A stretch of 64,000 nucleotides of DNA from Rubeoparvulum massiliense (GCF_001049895.1 NZ_CVPE01000006.1:530957-594956); one strand, 5' to 3'; shown: positions 7,690 through 17,551, counted from the first letter of the stretch. Made by a program: numbers and translations. Notes: generated by a model from the letters alone, not told the origin.

Positions 7690-8271
7690 ATGAAGATGCA
7701 TGGTTGCTGTCCTCCCTTTGAAAAACCTAATATACCAGGTGGCTTTTGTCCCTGCTGTGCTCGAGCATTAGCTGAGATCCTACGAAGGATCATTACCTCT
7801 CCCAATAATGCCATCGACATCCGTACCACATCACAGACCAGTTCAGGTAAGCTGCTTGATGTAATACCAAAGGCCATCCGACAAAATGTTTTATTGGAAG
7901 TTGATCGTAATGGTACACAGCAAATCGTGAATTTATGCGAGGTGGTAACGATTGGTGATGCCAAAGGAGGAACTGCTGGTGGTACCGCTGTACGTGACGT
8001 GTCCTTTACGGGAATTAATGCAACCAATTGTGGTTGCTGTGAACAGGCCTTAACCAATCTATTTCAACAATTACAAGGTAGAACCTTCGATGTTTTAACC
8101 ACCAGCCCACAAACGGATAATAGTTTCAATGTAGTCTCCATTCTTGCCATCACAAATGGAGTGGTGAAGATCAATACTGGTGGTCAAGGTAATCCTGTTC
8201 CACGCATCGTCTCCCTATGTCACGTTGTCTCATTAGAAGATATTACACCACCGCTACCACCATCAGTGTAA
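7690..8271 (+). CDS. cysteine-rich two-repeat protein, candidate spore appendage or coat partner
   Basis: A 193-residue protein made of two diverged copies of one domain. Copy one has CPCC (Cys20, 22, 23) and a single Cys83 in IVNLCEVVTI; copy two has CGCC (Cys114, 116, 117) and Cys177 in IVSLCHVVSL. The spacing from the last Cys of CxCC to the single Cys is exactly 60 residues in both. Each copy also shows an F/I-D-(I/V)-x-TTS segment. Its N-terminus, MKMHGCCPPFE, echoes that of the Ena-like protein just upstream, so the two are probably co-transcribed and co-assembled. I do not recognise the family. The ATG at 7690 is chosen for AAGGTG six bases before it. Confidence 0.6.
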   Translation: MKMHGCCPPFEKPNIPGGFCPCCARALAEILRRIITSPNNAIDIRTTSQTSSGKLLDVIPKAIRQNVLLEVDRNGTQQIVNLCEVVTIGDAKGGTAGGTAVRDVSFTGINATNCGCCEQALTNLFQQLQGRTFDVLTTSPQTDNSFNVVSILAITNGVVKINTGGQGNPVPRIVSLCHVVSLEDITPPLPPSV

Positions 8272-8273
8272 AC

Positions 8274-8633
8274 TCACTCTTCTTCACAGTCATCCAAATG
8301 ATCAAGTCGATAATGGATACTAAGACAATACTTGCCTCGGTACGTTCCACTTCCATCTGTACAATGAACACACACTTTTCTGAGATTTCGGATGGTGAAG
8401 GAGCGGGTGTTCTTAAGAGGAACGGAGAAACAAACCTCCTCACGGTAGGTCTGCTCGATACGAACAATCAAGCTTTCACATTTCCCTTCATCATAGTAAA
8501 TCGATACTGTTCCAGACGTGATAAAGTGTGGTTCGGCCTCCCATAGCACTGTCTCTTCAGGTGTGGTCATAACGAAATTTCCGCAAAACTGATCACCCAC
8601 ACCTGAGGAGATAAATATATCACCATGCTCCAA
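8274..8633 (-). CDS. second endospore appendage (Ena/DUF3992-like) subunit
   Basis: A 119-residue protein with the same architecture as the first Ena-like protein but on the opposite strand: DQFCGNF, then SGTVSIYYDEGKCESLIVRIEQ, a hydrophobic core VPLKNTRSFTIRNLRKVCVHC, and the closing RGKYCLSIHYRL. There are seven cysteines and a Cys-containing acidic tail. The N-terminal connector is shorter and lacks the CCCC cluster, so it may be a minor or capping subunit. The start is TTG, with GGGGG seven bases upstream. Its stop lies two bases from that of the facing two-repeat gene. Confidence 0.6.
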   Translation of the reverse strand: MEHGDIFISSGVGDQFCGNFVMTTPEETVLWEAEPHFITSGTVSIYYDEGKCESLIVRIEQTYREEVCFSVPLKNTRSFTIRNLRKVCVHCTDGSGTYRGKYCLSIHYRLDHLDDCEEE

Positions 8634-8710
8634 ATAAACTGCCCCCTTTACATACCACTAAGAAGATAGATCATCTTACCCTAGTAATATGTCTAAAGTC
8701 TATGGAAGGT

Positions 8711-9280
8711 TCATAGCTGAGGATATAATCGATTAATCTGGGTCAATGAATCAATGGTAAGTTGGACAAGTAGGGGAAAATCCGGGATCTGCAGCTCACC
8801 AATTTTCCGCTGGAAGGAGCATTGAAATTCTACAGAAAACTGCTTCTTCTGAAGCCCATACGGATAAGAGAGGATAGGAACGATCAAGAGTCTGCCATCC
8901 CAAAGCTGTTCCAGCATGGTCACAACCGGTGGTATAAACCGTTCAGGATCGAAGATGGTACAGCGATAAGCAATGATCAGCTCACATCCGAGCTCCTCCA
9001 CCGCTTGGAGTTCAAGGATCTCCCCTGCCAATTCATGCAAGGGAGCACGTAAGCTGATCTGGGCTACAACGTTCCCCTTAAGCTGAGGCGTCTCTTCATC
9101 AACAGCTTGGCTCGTCTCGTGATCCCTTTCCTGGAATCCCATGATAAATTCACGTTCAAGGGTAGCGAGATCCACAAGATCACGACGCTGCGTGACTAGA
9201 ATTGCCCCAGCAAAGTCCTTTTCATACAGAGCGCCTTCTAATACGGTTTTAAGATTGTCATAAATGGTGGGATCAAACAT
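8711..9280 (-). CDS. hypothetical protein
   Basis: A 189-residue soluble protein that I do not recognise. It is mixed alpha/beta, with no signal peptide, membrane segment or obvious catalytic motif. The first third is acidic and helical (NLKTVLEGALYEKDF...LATLEREF), and the last third is rich in hydrophobic strands. The start at 9280 (MFDPTIY) has AAAAGGAG seven bases upstream; the longer open frame has no site. It lies between the Ena-like cluster and the divergent regulator, so a spore-related role is possible but unsupported. Confidence 0.5.
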   Translation of the reverse strand: MFDPTIYDNLKTVLEGALYEKDFAGAILVTQRRDLVDLATLEREFIMGFQERDHETSQAVDEETPQLKGNVVAQISLRAPLHELAGEILELQAVEELGCELIIAYRCTIFDPERFIPPVVTMLEQLWDGRLLIVPILSYPYGLQKKQFSVEFQCSFQRKIGELQIPDFPLLVQLTIDSLTQINRLYPQL

Positions 9281-9426
9281 CTTTAAGCTCCTTTTTTGCA
9301 AAATGTCCAAGTTATCGTCAAATAATATTCCATTCTTTCTCAACATGAACCACTGAAATCAGTATACACTACAAAAATGAAAGGACCGTCATTCGGTTGA
9401 GTTGGTTCGTGTTAGGAGGAGTATTG

Positions 9427-10107
9427 GTGGCCATCGATATTCGAGACCATATTGAACAGTTTACCATTTTTCAAGAATTACCTGAACAAACGGTTCATGA
9501 GCTCTTAGAACATGCTTACATTCGGGAATATAAAAAGGGCGAGATGCTTTACCACGCTGGACAATTGCGAGATCGCATCTTCTTCTCTATCAACGGCTAT
9601 GTAAGGCAAGAACGTATCAGCCTTGAGGGAAATATTCATACCACCTTCTACATGAAACCCTATAGCATGTTCCCATACGCTGGTCTATTTGAAGATAAGC
9701 TCTACTCATTTTCCTGTCTCGCCATGACCAATGTTACCACCTTTTACATACCTAGAAATAAGTTTGAGGAGATGATCTCGCAAAACGCCATGGCCTTGAT
9801 CAACATTATTAAGGTGCTAAATCAGACAATTATTCATGTGGAGCGCCGTGTCCGTTATGTGAATCATCCTTTAGCATCTGAGCGAGTACGACGTCTACTT
9901 GCCTATTTAATACGTTTAATCGGTGAAAAAAAGGATGAGTATATTATTATTCCTTGTCCTATTACGACACAGGATTTAGCATATATGTCCGGTACAACGA
10001 GGGAGACTGTCAGCCATAATCTCCATGAATATATGAATCGAGGGCTAATCTGCATGAACTCTAAGGTGATTACCATTAAAGTTCCCAGCTTTTTCGATGT
10101 GGATTAA
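9427..10107 (+). CDS. arcR: Crp/Fnr-family regulator, probably ArcR
   Basis: A 226-residue transcription factor with an N-terminal cyclic-nucleotide-binding-like barrel (about residues 10-125), a long dimer helix, and a C-terminal helix-turn-helix (TTQDLAYMSGTTRETVSHNL). There is no N-terminal Cys cluster, so it does not sense oxygen through FNR-type iron-sulfur binding. It converges on arcC at the end of the arginine deiminase operon, the position and family of ArcR, which activates arc genes under anaerobiosis in Bacillus. GTG at 9427 is preferred because AGGAGG lies seven bases before it. I could not find a clear TGTGA-N6-TCACA site upstream of arcA. Confidence 0.75.
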   Translation: MAIDIRDHIEQFTIFQELPEQTVHELLEHAYIREYKKGEMLYHAGQLRDRIFFSINGYVRQERISLEGNIHTTFYMKPYSMFPYAGLFEDKLYSFSCLAMTNVTTFYIPRNKFEEMISQNAMALINIIKVLNQTIIHVERRVRYVNHPLASERVRRLLAYLIRLIGEKKDEYIIIPCPITTQDLAYMSGTTRETVSHNLHEYMNRGLICMNSKVITIKVPSFFDVD

Positions 10108-10145
10108 CGACTCATGAATGTGAATCATCCCATATTAATGTGTAG

Positions 10146-10177
10146 AAAAAGGAAGAATGCCATGGCACTCTTCCTTT
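10146..10177. terminator. bidirectional terminator between arcR and arcC
   Basis: A near-perfect palindrome: AAAGGAAGA..TGCC pairs with its complement around a 2-base centre, flanked by A and T runs. It sits between two converging genes. Confidence 0.7.
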
Positions 10178-10186
10178 ATTATTCAT

Positions 10187-11137
10187 CTATTCATGAATGA
10201 CCAGTGTTCCTGCATTACCTTGGATCGCATCGAAGGCTCGCTCAAGGGAGGTAATAATCGCCTTGCGTCCTGGCTTGGACATCGCAAAACTCATCGCTGC
10301 TTTCACCTTAGGTAGCATGCTTCCTGGGGCAAAATGGCCTTCCTCCATCAAGCGTTGCATTTCAGTGGTCGACACCTTGGACAGCTCCTGTTGATTAGGC
10401 TTATTAAAGTTGATGGCAACCCGTTCAACCGCTGTGAGGATAAGAAGGATATCTGCATCCACAAGCTCAGCCAACTTCTCTGCACCAAGGTCCTTATCGA
10501 TCACGGCTTCCACCCCATGCAGATCACCTTTTTCATCTTGAATAACAGGGATTCCTCCACCACCTACGGCAATCACAATAAACCCAGATTGAACCAAGTG
10601 ATGAAGCATATTTCCTTCCACGATGGTCTGGGGAATGGGCGATGGTACAACACGGCGCCATCCACGTCCAGCATCCTCCTTAAAGGTATACCCTGTCTCA
10701 TCAGCGATTCGCTTCGCTTCCTCTTCCGTATAGAATGGTCCCACTGGCTTTGTCGGATTGGTAAAGGCGGGATCCTGCGGATCAACAATGGATTGTGAGA
10801 TAATGGAAGCTACCGTCTTTTGAATATCTGCCTGCCGCATTACATTCCCAACGGCTTGTTGGAGCCAATAGCCAATCTCCCCTTGACTCATAGCGCCGCA
10901 AGTATCGAACGGCATAGCTGGTGTCTTGTCCGTCTTGGCTGCCTCTTGCTGTAGCATAATGTTTCCAACCTGTGGTCCATTACCATGCGCTACAACAATT
11001 TCATGTCCTGCTTGAATGATTTGTAATAACTGCTGTGCAGTACGGAAGCAAGCTTCTTGCTGAGCTTTCGCTGTTGCTTCATTGCCGATCTGAATGGCGT
11101 TACCACCGAGGGCAATGACAATACGTTGTTGTTCCAT
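10187..11137 (-). CDS. arcC: carbamate kinase
   Basis: A 316-residue enzyme of the amino acid kinase fold that makes ATP from carbamoyl phosphate and ADP, the energy-yielding last step of the arginine deiminase pathway. The N-terminal ALGGNAI loop, VAHGNGPQVGNI, and the IAVGGGGIPV and DILLILTAVE segments are typical of the family, as is the length. It is the last gene of the arcA-arcB-arcD-arcC operon, with a GAGGAGG site before the ATG and a shared terminator after it. Confidence 0.95.
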   Translation of the reverse strand: MEQQRIVIALGGNAIQIGNEATAKAQQEACFRTAQQLLQIIQAGHEIVVAHGNGPQVGNIMLQQEAAKTDKTPAMPFDTCGAMSQGEIGYWLQQAVGNVMRQADIQKTVASIISQSIVDPQDPAFTNPTKPVGPFYTEEEAKRIADETGYTFKEDAGRGWRRVVPSPIPQTIVEGNMLHHLVQSGFIVIAVGGGGIPVIQDEKGDLHGVEAVIDKDLGAEKLAELVDADILLILTAVERVAINFNKPNQQELSKVSTTEMQRLMEEGHFAPGSMLPKVKAAMSFAMSKPGRKAIITSLERAFDAIQGNAGTLVIHE

Positions 11138-11177
11138 CCTTCTACCTCCTCTGTTGAATAACCTTTACTCATGATGA

Positions 11178-12596
11178 CTAAGGAGCAATTTGTCCTGTTG
11201 ATAGCAGGTAGATTGCCCAGGCAGCTGCCGCAACTAGCAGGATTGCAATCACAAGCTCCATGGGCTGAAATAACTTTTTCTGATACTCATGTTTGGCACG
11301 CCAGTAGAAAAAGATACCAGGTGCATAGAGTATCATCACCATCAGTAGATATTCCAGTCCTGCTGCATAGACAAGCCATATGGCATAGAGCGTTGCTACA
11401 ATTCCTAGGAAGAGATCCCTTCCCCTTGACTCCTTGGGCTTATAGGCCTCCCCTGTCGCTGAAAGCTTCAATTGATAGAGGGCCGAGAACAAGTAGGGAA
11501 TAAGGATGGCAGTCCCTGACATAAAGTATAAGGCTTGGTAGGTCGATTGTGCAAACAAAACAAGGACTAAAAATGTTTGAATTAGCAAGGAAGTTAACCA
11601 AAGTGAGCTTAGTGGACTCCCATTCTTATTCTCCCGCTTTAACCATTTGGGGAATACTTCATCCTTCGCTGCGACAAAAGGGATCTCTGCGGCTAATAGG
11701 GTCCAGCCCAAGAAGGCCCCCAGTAAGGAGATGACCAAGCCTATATTGATGATGGCAGCACCCCAAGAGCCTACCACGCTCTCCATCACATAAGCCATGG
11801 AAGGATTGCTTAAGGCCGCTAAATCAGGCTGGGTCATTATGCCAAGGGAGAATAAGGAGATGAGCACATAGATGATCAAGGTGCTGATTAAGCCGATCAC
11901 CGTAGCTCGTCCCACATCACGACGCTCCTTGGCTCGGCCAGAAAGAACCACAGCTCCTTCCACACCAATAAAAACCCAGAGGGTCACGAGCATGGTACTG
12001 GCCACCTGATCCTTCACCGTCTTCCAGTCGAATGTAGGACCACCCCAAAAGTTAAAGGTGAACTTGTCCACATTGAAGGCGAGAATCACAAAGATAATAA
12101 ATAAAAGGATGGGAACCAATTTGGCAATGGTAGTGATCATATTAACTATAGAGGCTTGACGAATCCCGCTTAGAACCAACGAATGGACGACCCAAAGAAG
12201 GACAGAAGCTCCAATAACAGATGCAAGGTTATTCCCCTCACCAAAGATGGGAAAGAAATAGGCTAAGGCTCCAAAGAGTAAGGTAAGATAGGCAACGTTA
12301 CCTAACCATGCTGAGAGCCAATACCCCCAAGCACTGTTAAATCCTAGAAATTCACCAAAGCCTGCACGGGCGTAACTATAAACACCTCCATCCAGTTCTG
12401 GCTTGCGGATGGCGAGATTTTGATAAGAAAGGGCAAGGGCGATCATTCCAATACCCGTGATCACCCAACCGATAATTACTGCTCCACTATTGGCTCCAGC
12501 AGCCATGTCACTGGGGAGGTTGAAGGCTCCACCACCGATCATGGAACCGATAACCAGCGCTGTTAGGGCTGCTAAGCCAAGTTTTTTCTCTTGCAT
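11178..12596 (-). CDS. arcD: arginine/ornithine antiporter of the APC family
   Basis: A 472-residue membrane transporter with about 12 hydrophobic segments. The N-terminal [12 protein letters not shown] motif is the substrate-binding signature of the APC superfamily's basic amino acid/polyamine antiporters, and the overall text matches the arginine:ornithine exchangers of arc operons. It should bring in arginine in exchange for ornithine made by ArcB, so the pathway needs no net energy for transport. It lies between arcB and arcC on the same strand. AGGTG precedes the ATG. Confidence 0.9.
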   Translation of the reverse strand: MQEKKLGLAALTALVIGSMIGGGAFNLPSDMAAGANSGAVIIGWVITGIGMIALALSYQNLAIRKPELDGGVYSYARAGFGEFLGFNSAWGYWLSAWLGNVAYLTLLFGALAYFFPIFGEGNNLASVIGASVLLWVVHSLVLSGIRQASIVNMITTIAKLVPILLFIIFVILAFNVDKFTFNFWGGPTFDWKTVKDQVASTMLVTLWVFIGVEGAVVLSGRAKERRDVGRATVIGLISTLIIYVLISLFSLGIMTQPDLAALSNPSMAYVMESVVGSWGAAIINIGLVISLLGAFLGWTLLAAEIPFVAAKDEVFPKWLKRENKNGSPLSSLWLTSLLIQTFLVLVLFAQSTYQALYFMSGTAILIPYLFSALYQLKLSATGEAYKPKESRGRDLFLGIVATLYAIWLVYAAGLEYLLMVMILYAPGIFFYWRAKHEYQKKLFQPMELVIAILLVAAAAWAIYLLSTGQIAP

Positions 12597-12644
12597 ATGT
12601 TCACCTCACTCAAATCACGATGATGTATACATATTTTTACCTTT

Positions 12645-13637
12645 TTATTGTAAGGTCAGAGCCATAACCGCTTTGATCGTATGCATCCGATTCTCCGCCT
12701 GATCAAAGACCACCGAGTGATGGCTACGGAATACCTCGTCGCTTACCTCCATCTCCTTTAAGCCCCATTTTTCATAGACCTCTTTACCAACCTGGGTTTC
12801 AAGATCGTGGAAGGCTGGTAGGCAATGGAGGAAGATACTCTCTGTTTTGCCCGTCCGCCGGAAGAGATCCATGGTGACTTGATACGGCTTGAGGAGCTGG
12901 ATCCGTTCTTCAAACTTATCCTCTTCACCCATGGAGACCCACACGTCGGTATAGATGGCATCTGCGCCAACTACAGCATTCTGGATATCCTCAGTGATCT
13001 CGATGATGGCCCCGGTCTCCTGTGCTACATTCTTACAATATTGGACCAGCTCATCATCTGGCACTAAGTGACTGGGAGCTGCGATAACAAAATGAAGTCC
13101 CATCTTCGCGGATCCCACCATGAGACTGTTGGCCATATTATTTCGACCGTCTCCACAATAGACGAGCTTCACACCCTTTAAGCGGCCTAGCTTTTCTTGA
13201 ATGGTTAAGAAATCAGCTAGAATCTGGGTTGGATGATATTTATCAGTTAGACCATTCCAAACTGGCACACCTGCATACTTAGCTAGCAACTCGACGGTTT
13301 CATGCTTAAAGCCACGGAACTCGATCCCATCAAACATCCGACCCAATACCTTGGCTGTATCTTCCACCGATTCTTTCTTTCCAAGCTGAATATCGCCCTT
13401 TCCTAAATACTCTGGATGGGCACCTAAATCGATACAAGCTACGGTAAAGGCAGTACGAGTCCGTGTGGAAGGCTTTTCAAAAATGAGGGCAATATTCTTC
13501 CCCTCAAGGACACGGTGAGGGACACCCGCATATTTCAGATCCTTATAATTCTTAGCGGTCTCTAACATAAACTGTATCTCTGCAGGTGTAAAATCCCGCA
13601 AGGTTAAAAAATGTCGATTCTTTAGGTTAAATGGCAT
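12645..13637 (-). CDS. arcB: ornithine carbamoyltransferase, catabolic
   Basis: A 330-residue enzyme that in this setting splits citrulline with phosphate to ornithine and carbamoyl phosphate. The carbamoyl-phosphate motif [12 protein letters not shown], the [11 protein letters not shown] segment, and the ornithine-side motif [10 protein letters not shown] are all present. Its place between arcA and arcD marks it as the catabolic enzyme rather than biosynthetic ArgF. AAAGGAG precedes the ATG. The two end motifs and the length are intact, so it should be active. Confidence 0.95.
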   Translation of the reverse strand: MPFNLKNRHFLTLRDFTPAEIQFMLETAKNYKDLKYAGVPHRVLEGKNIALIFEKPSTRTRTAFTVACIDLGAHPEYLGKGDIQLGKKESVEDTAKVLGRMFDGIEFRGFKHETVELLAKYAGVPVWNGLTDKYHPTQILADFLTIQEKLGRLKGVKLVYCGDGRNNMANSLMVGSAKMGLHFVIAAPSHLVPDDELVQYCKNVAQETGAIIEITEDIQNAVVGADAIYTDVWVSMGEEDKFEERIQLLKPYQVTMDLFRRTGKTESIFLHCLPAFHDLETQVGKEVYEKWGLKEMEVSDEVFRSHHSVVFDQAENRMHTIKAVMALTLQ

Positions 13638-13687
13638 TGATGTTGCTCCTTTACTTTATTTTTTGTTGATCAGCCTTAGTATTTTCC

Positions 13688-14920
13688 TTAGAGATCCTTC
13701 CGAACAAGGGGCATGCTCATGCAACGAGGACCACCACGACCCCGAGCGAGCTCAGAGCTTTGGACTTCGATCACTTCTAACCCATGCTGGCGCAGGAGCT
13801 CATTGGAGACATAGTTCCGATCATAGGTGACTACCACACCAGGAGCGATGGCTAGTGTATTGGAGCCATCATTCCACTGTTCTCGCTCGGAGGCGATTGG
13901 ATCTCCTCCACCACAGGGGATCAACACCACTTCACTCTTTCCGAGTACAGCCTTTAATGTATCGATTAGATTATGCGTAGTTGTGATTTTCACACTCTCT
14001 TGATCCTCGCCAGGCTCGAGAATATAGATATTCATCTCCCCAGCAGGTCCTAAGATGGCTGGATGGATCGTGAACTTGTCTACGTCCACCATGGTGAAAA
14101 CCGTATCCAAATGCATGAATGCCCGCTTCTTCGGGATCTCAATAGCCAACACCTTCTTAAAGCCTGAGTTCTTCTGAAAGAGGCTGATAGCAAGACGTTC
14201 AATGGCTTGTGCTGTTGTTCGTTCACTGATTCCGATGGCAACAATCTCATTACCCAATACGAGCTCATCTCCACCTTCAATGGAAAAACGATAGTCGCGA
14301 TCAATCCAGACTGGAATTTCATGACTACTAAAGCGCGGATGGTATTTAATGATGTATTCCATAAAGAGGGATTCACGTCGTCTCGCAGGCTTACTCATCC
14401 GATTGATGGTTAAGCCTGAACCAATGGTGGCTGCTGGATCCCTTGTGAAATAGAGATTGGGCATGGGATCCAGGTAAAACGGATAGATATCCTCCAGCAT
14501 TTCGTATAAATGCATTTTTCGATTCTTCGGGATCTCCTTTTTACGGATGCCAGCCATCAAGGTCTCCACCATCTTTTCATTGGAGAGAGAGAGCAGATAT
14601 TCCTTCAGATCTTCTTCTACGTGCTGGATATTGGATTTTGATTCCTTCAAGATCTCTTCGACAAACTGAACTCGTACTTCTTCCTTATGCAATGCTTCCG
14701 CAGCGAGCTTCTCTAAATAGAGGACCTCGATTCCACGATTTTGCAAGGTTTTCGCAAAGTAGTCATGCTCTTTCTGAACCGCAGGAAGATACGGAATATC
14801 GTCAAAGAGTAGGCGTTCGAGAAAATCAGGTGTTAAATTCTCTAATTCCTTACCAGGTCGGTGAAGCAGAACAGATTGAAGCTCTCCAATCTCTGAGGTT
14901 ACATGTAAAGGATGTTTCAT
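13688..14920 (-). CDS. arcA: arginine deiminase
   Basis: A 410-residue enzyme converting arginine to citrulline and ammonia, first step of the pathway. It has the N-terminal [18 protein letters not shown], the [10 protein letters not shown] substrate motif, the EGGDELVLG motif, [10 protein letters not shown], and the C-terminal [15 protein letters not shown], whose Cys is the nucleophile. The length matches the family. It is first in the operon; the ATG at 14920 has AGGAGG eight bases upstream, better than the TTG before it. Ammonia released here also raises pH, which may matter in acid stress. Confidence 0.97.
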   Translation of the reverse strand: MKHPLHVTSEIGELQSVLLHRPGKELENLTPDFLERLLFDDIPYLPAVQKEHDYFAKTLQNRGIEVLYLEKLAAEALHKEEVRVQFVEEILKESKSNIQHVEEDLKEYLLSLSNEKMVETLMAGIRKKEIPKNRKMHLYEMLEDIYPFYLDPMPNLYFTRDPAATIGSGLTINRMSKPARRRESLFMEYIIKYHPRFSSHEIPVWIDRDYRFSIEGGDELVLGNEIVAIGISERTTAQAIERLAISLFQKNSGFKKVLAIEIPKKRAFMHLDTVFTMVDVDKFTIHPAILGPAGEMNIYILEPGEDQESVKITTTHNLIDTLKAVLGKSEVVLIPCGGGDPIASEREQWNDGSNTLAIAPGVVVTYDRNYVSNELLRQHGLEVIEVQSSELARGRGGPRCMSMPLVRKDL

Positions 14921-15036
14921 CAATCTTGCCTCCTATCATTCAATTTATTACTCACTTCGCTATGACTTAGCATGGACAGAATTGGTGATTCCATGTGTAT
15001 TTTGCGAACGGTAATGGTTGCCTATTCATTATTATC

Positions 15037-16164
15037 TTATGTGCGTACGAATTGTTCATGTTCCTCATCCCCTCCACGTTCTTCATGACTATTCTTTCCT
15101 GACGATCTATGGATCATCCCTAGATAAAAGAGAAAAATTAGCAGTTCTAAAACAAGACCGAGGGTACTCCAAGTTATGGTACTGAATTGATAAAGTCGGA
15201 TGGTATCTGGAAAAAGGAGGAGTGCCAATAGGCTTCCTAAGAAAGCCATGGGACCTGTTACTACTTGGCGATTGATGCCCAAGATTAAGGAACAAAGTCT
15301 GCTGAGCGCCCACACATTGAGCGCTAGTTTGGCAAAGTAGGTCGGCATCCAGACTGCAACCATAAAGAGATCCATCCGATCAAGAAAATCCGTTAAATGA
15401 ATTTGTCTCACCATTAAGTATGTGCTATAGAGCACATCACGAAGGATCGGGACACCCAAGGTCAGGAGATTGGTAAGGAAGATGATGAGGACGAAGAAAA
15501 GACCTAGCCCAAGACTAAACAAGGTAAGGCGCCGAATCGATGCGCGCTTGTCAACATAAGGTATGAGGAGTAGAGCAATGAGCCACTCGCTAAATGAAGA
15601 TAAAGCGAGGAAAGTACCTTTTAATAGACCTGGTACCTGTTCCTGCCGTAAGAGTGGCAAGAGGTTCGCAGGGTCGATTTGATTCCATGTGAAGAGAGGA
15701 GAGAAGATTAAGATCAAAAAAACAATGGGAAAGAAAAGATCTGTAAATCGTGCAACCACCTCGAGTCCACCATGGGCTAAGTAGATGATACTCAATGTAG
15801 CTAAGACAAGGATGACAGCTGTAGGGGTCTTCGGTAAGAGCGCTATGTTTATAAAAAATGAAAACGTTTGTAGGTCCTTGGCGAAGATGATGAGAAAGAA
15901 AATAAGAAATAAAATAGCTACCCCTTTCTCTGCACCTCCTGGGACATGCTCTTGAGAAAAGGGGATGAATTCCTTGCGATGATGCAATCGTCGAAATAAT
16001 AGAAGCACCATCAACCATCCTACTGGCCAGAGGAGAAAAGGGATATACCAATAGGCATTACCTGCATTTACTACAAAAGGTTGAATGCCAAAGGCGATCA
16101 TGATCGCACTGAAAAAGTTCATCACCAAAATTGTATACTGTGATCCTGAGATTTGCTCCTTCAA
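15037..16164 (-). CDS. spore germination receptor permease subunit (GerB family)
   Basis: A 375-residue membrane protein with about ten hydrophobic segments and the APC-like fold of GerAB/GerKB, the subunit that binds the germinant in the spore inner membrane. The N-terminal ISGSQYTILVMNFFSAI stretch and the repeated loops fit the family. The TTG at 16164 is chosen because it overlaps the stop of the preceding small gene (TTGA) and has AGGTGG seven bases upstream, suggesting coupled translation. It is the last gene of the operon; no other permease subunit is present. Confidence 0.85.
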   Translation of the reverse strand: MKEQISGSQYTILVMNFFSAIMIAFGIQPFVVNAGNAYWYIPFLLWPVGWLMVLLLFRRLHHRKEFIPFSQEHVPGGAEKGVAILFLIFFLIIFAKDLQTFSFFINIALLPKTPTAVILVLATLSIIYLAHGGLEVVARFTDLFFPIVFLILIFSPLFTWNQIDPANLLPLLRQEQVPGLLKGTFLALSSFSEWLIALLLIPYVDKRASIRRLTLFSLGLGLFFVLIIFLTNLLTLGVPILRDVLYSTYLMVRQIHLTDFLDRMDLFMVAVWMPTYFAKLALNVWALSRLCSLILGINRQVVTGPMAFLGSLLALLLFPDTIRLYQFSTITWSTLGLVLELLIFLFYLGMIHRSSGKNSHEERGGDEEHEQFVRT

Positions 16165-16376
16165 GGGATGACCACCTTTCTTGTCCACCAGCCGAAGGTT
16201 TCGTTCCCTAGCTCGATAATTCCAGTCCAGCGATAATCTAGATCATAGAGTAAGGACATCCCGATTAAAAGAATGAGAAACCCATAATAGATTCTTCTTT
16301 CTCTGTCATGAGCGCGCATGCGTTTTCTCTCGATTATGGTATAGAAGCAACCAAAAATGATCATCCAATAGGTCAT
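16161..16376 (-). CDS. small membrane protein of the germination operon
   Basis: A 71-residue protein with two hydrophobic segments (MTYWMIIFGCFYTII and IYYGFLILLIGMSLLY) separated by a strongly basic loop (ERKRMRAHDRERR). It lies between the GerC-type and GerB-type genes, 20 bases after gerC and overlapping gerB by 4 bases, so it is clearly part of the operon. Some germinant receptor operons carry a short fourth (D) membrane subunit; this may be one. The ATG at 16376 has GGAG upstream; the longer opening only shadows gerC. Confidence 0.65.
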   Translation of the reverse strand: MTYWMIIFGCFYTIIERKRMRAHDRERRIYYGFLILLIGMSLLYDLDYRWTGIIELGNETFGWWTRKVVIP

Positions 16377-16396
16377 GCAATCACTCCGTCCTGGTG

Positions 16397-17551
16397 CTAT
16401 TCCGCTGATTCTTCCACGAACCCAACACGGTCGATATTCACCTTCACCACGATCCGTAAGTCCGTATCCGCTAATCCCTTGGGCCATTCTGCCTTTACTT
16501 CTTCCCAGTAGCTTGGCTCATGCTCTGCCAAAAGCTTGCCTACACCTAGTACATCAAGTCCTTCTTGTTGGCTCACCATCCAGACGTTTTCCACCATTCG
16601 ATTAATATGGCGATGAACTCCTTCTTGCATATATCGATAGCTATCATCCTTATTCAGCTGATGACGTAACTCATTGTCTTGAATGATCGCCTTCATCGCT
16701 AATTGTAGGGTTAATTCTGGTTTCCCATTCACCAACTGGATCCGAGGCTTCATTCGTTGTTCGGTGATGAGGAGGCTAAGATTACCCTTTCCAGGAAATG
16801 AAAATGTAACGGTCCGGTTTATCATACCTTTCATGAGCCAGCGGATCCCTTCCGTCTCCTCGTTCTTAGTGAAGCGGATGAGCCGATCCTGCTTAAACAA
16901 TGCATATCGTTCAATTACCACTTCCCCTTTTACTCGTTCGCCCTCATCACCCTTCTGTAAGCCGCGGATCACAGGAATTACAGGATCCTTCCCCTTGGAA
17001 CGTAATTCCTGCAATACCTGTCTTACTCGCACTCCAATGTCCATTTTCGCTATCTCACGAAAGGCTTCGGCGGGAAACATCTCCATGTGCGGAGAACTCT
17101 CGAGCACTTTCAAGGCATCGCCTTCTGTGATCAGGATATAGGCATTAATCCGTGAATCTGGCGTACGGAGAATGACATCCATCGCTTCACTAAAACCCTT
17201 TTTTGCAAGCCCTTCGCCCACTAAGACCACGCGACGGTGAGCAAAATTGAGCTGACGAGACATACGCTCCTGCAGAATCGATTTCGCTTCACGGATGGTA
17301 CGTCCATTGGCAGTATCCACATAGTAAGGCTTCCCGCCACCACCTGTCCCACCTCCTCCACCTGAAGCACCTCCCATGGCACCAGGTAAAGGAATCTGTA
17401 CACCCACCTGATACCGCATCCCCTTCTCCTTCCCTTGATCGAAGGAGGTCCCTAGTACAATGGCAAGGTCATTGATCTCTGTCCGATCCCAGCAGCCACT
17501 CAATAAAGGCAGAATTAGTAGAACGAAGCCAATTTGCAGTCGCTTGCACAA
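16397..17551 (-). CDS. spore germination lipoprotein (GerC family)
   Basis: A 384-residue protein of the Ger(x)C family. It has a lipoprotein signal with lipobox LSGC at about residue 20, followed by WDRTEINDLAIVLGTSFDQG, the standard family start. A Gly-rich tract at about residues 58-73 interrupts the first strand set and seems an addition. It should be lipid-anchored to the spore inner membrane and complete the germinant receptor. The start is TTG, two bases after the gerA stop, with GAAGGGAAG upstream. Confidence 0.9.
   Translation of the reverse strand: MCKRLQIGFVLLILPLLSGCWDRTEINDLAIVLGTSFDQGKEKGMRYQVGVQIPLPGAMGGASGGGGGTGGGGKPYYVDTANGRTIREAKSILQERMSRQLNFAHRRVVLVGEGLAKKGFSEAMDVILRTPDSRINAYILITEGDALKVLESSPHMEMFPAEAFREIAKMDIGVRVRQVLQELRSKGKDPVIPVIRGLQKGDEGERVKGEVVIERYALFKQDRLIRFTKNEETEGIRWLMKGMINRTVTFSFPGKGNLSLLITEQRMKPRIQLVNGKPELTLQLAMKAIIQDNELRHQLNKDDSYRYMQEGVHRHINRMVENVWMVSQQEGLDVLGVGKLLAEHEPSYWEEVKAEWPKGLADTDLRIVVKVNIDRVGFVEESAE

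Noticed and set aside
14921-15036. Search for a TGTGA-N6-TCACA Crp/Fnr site upstream of arcA
   Set aside because: Only isolated half-site-like bases were seen, so no ArcR site is claimed.
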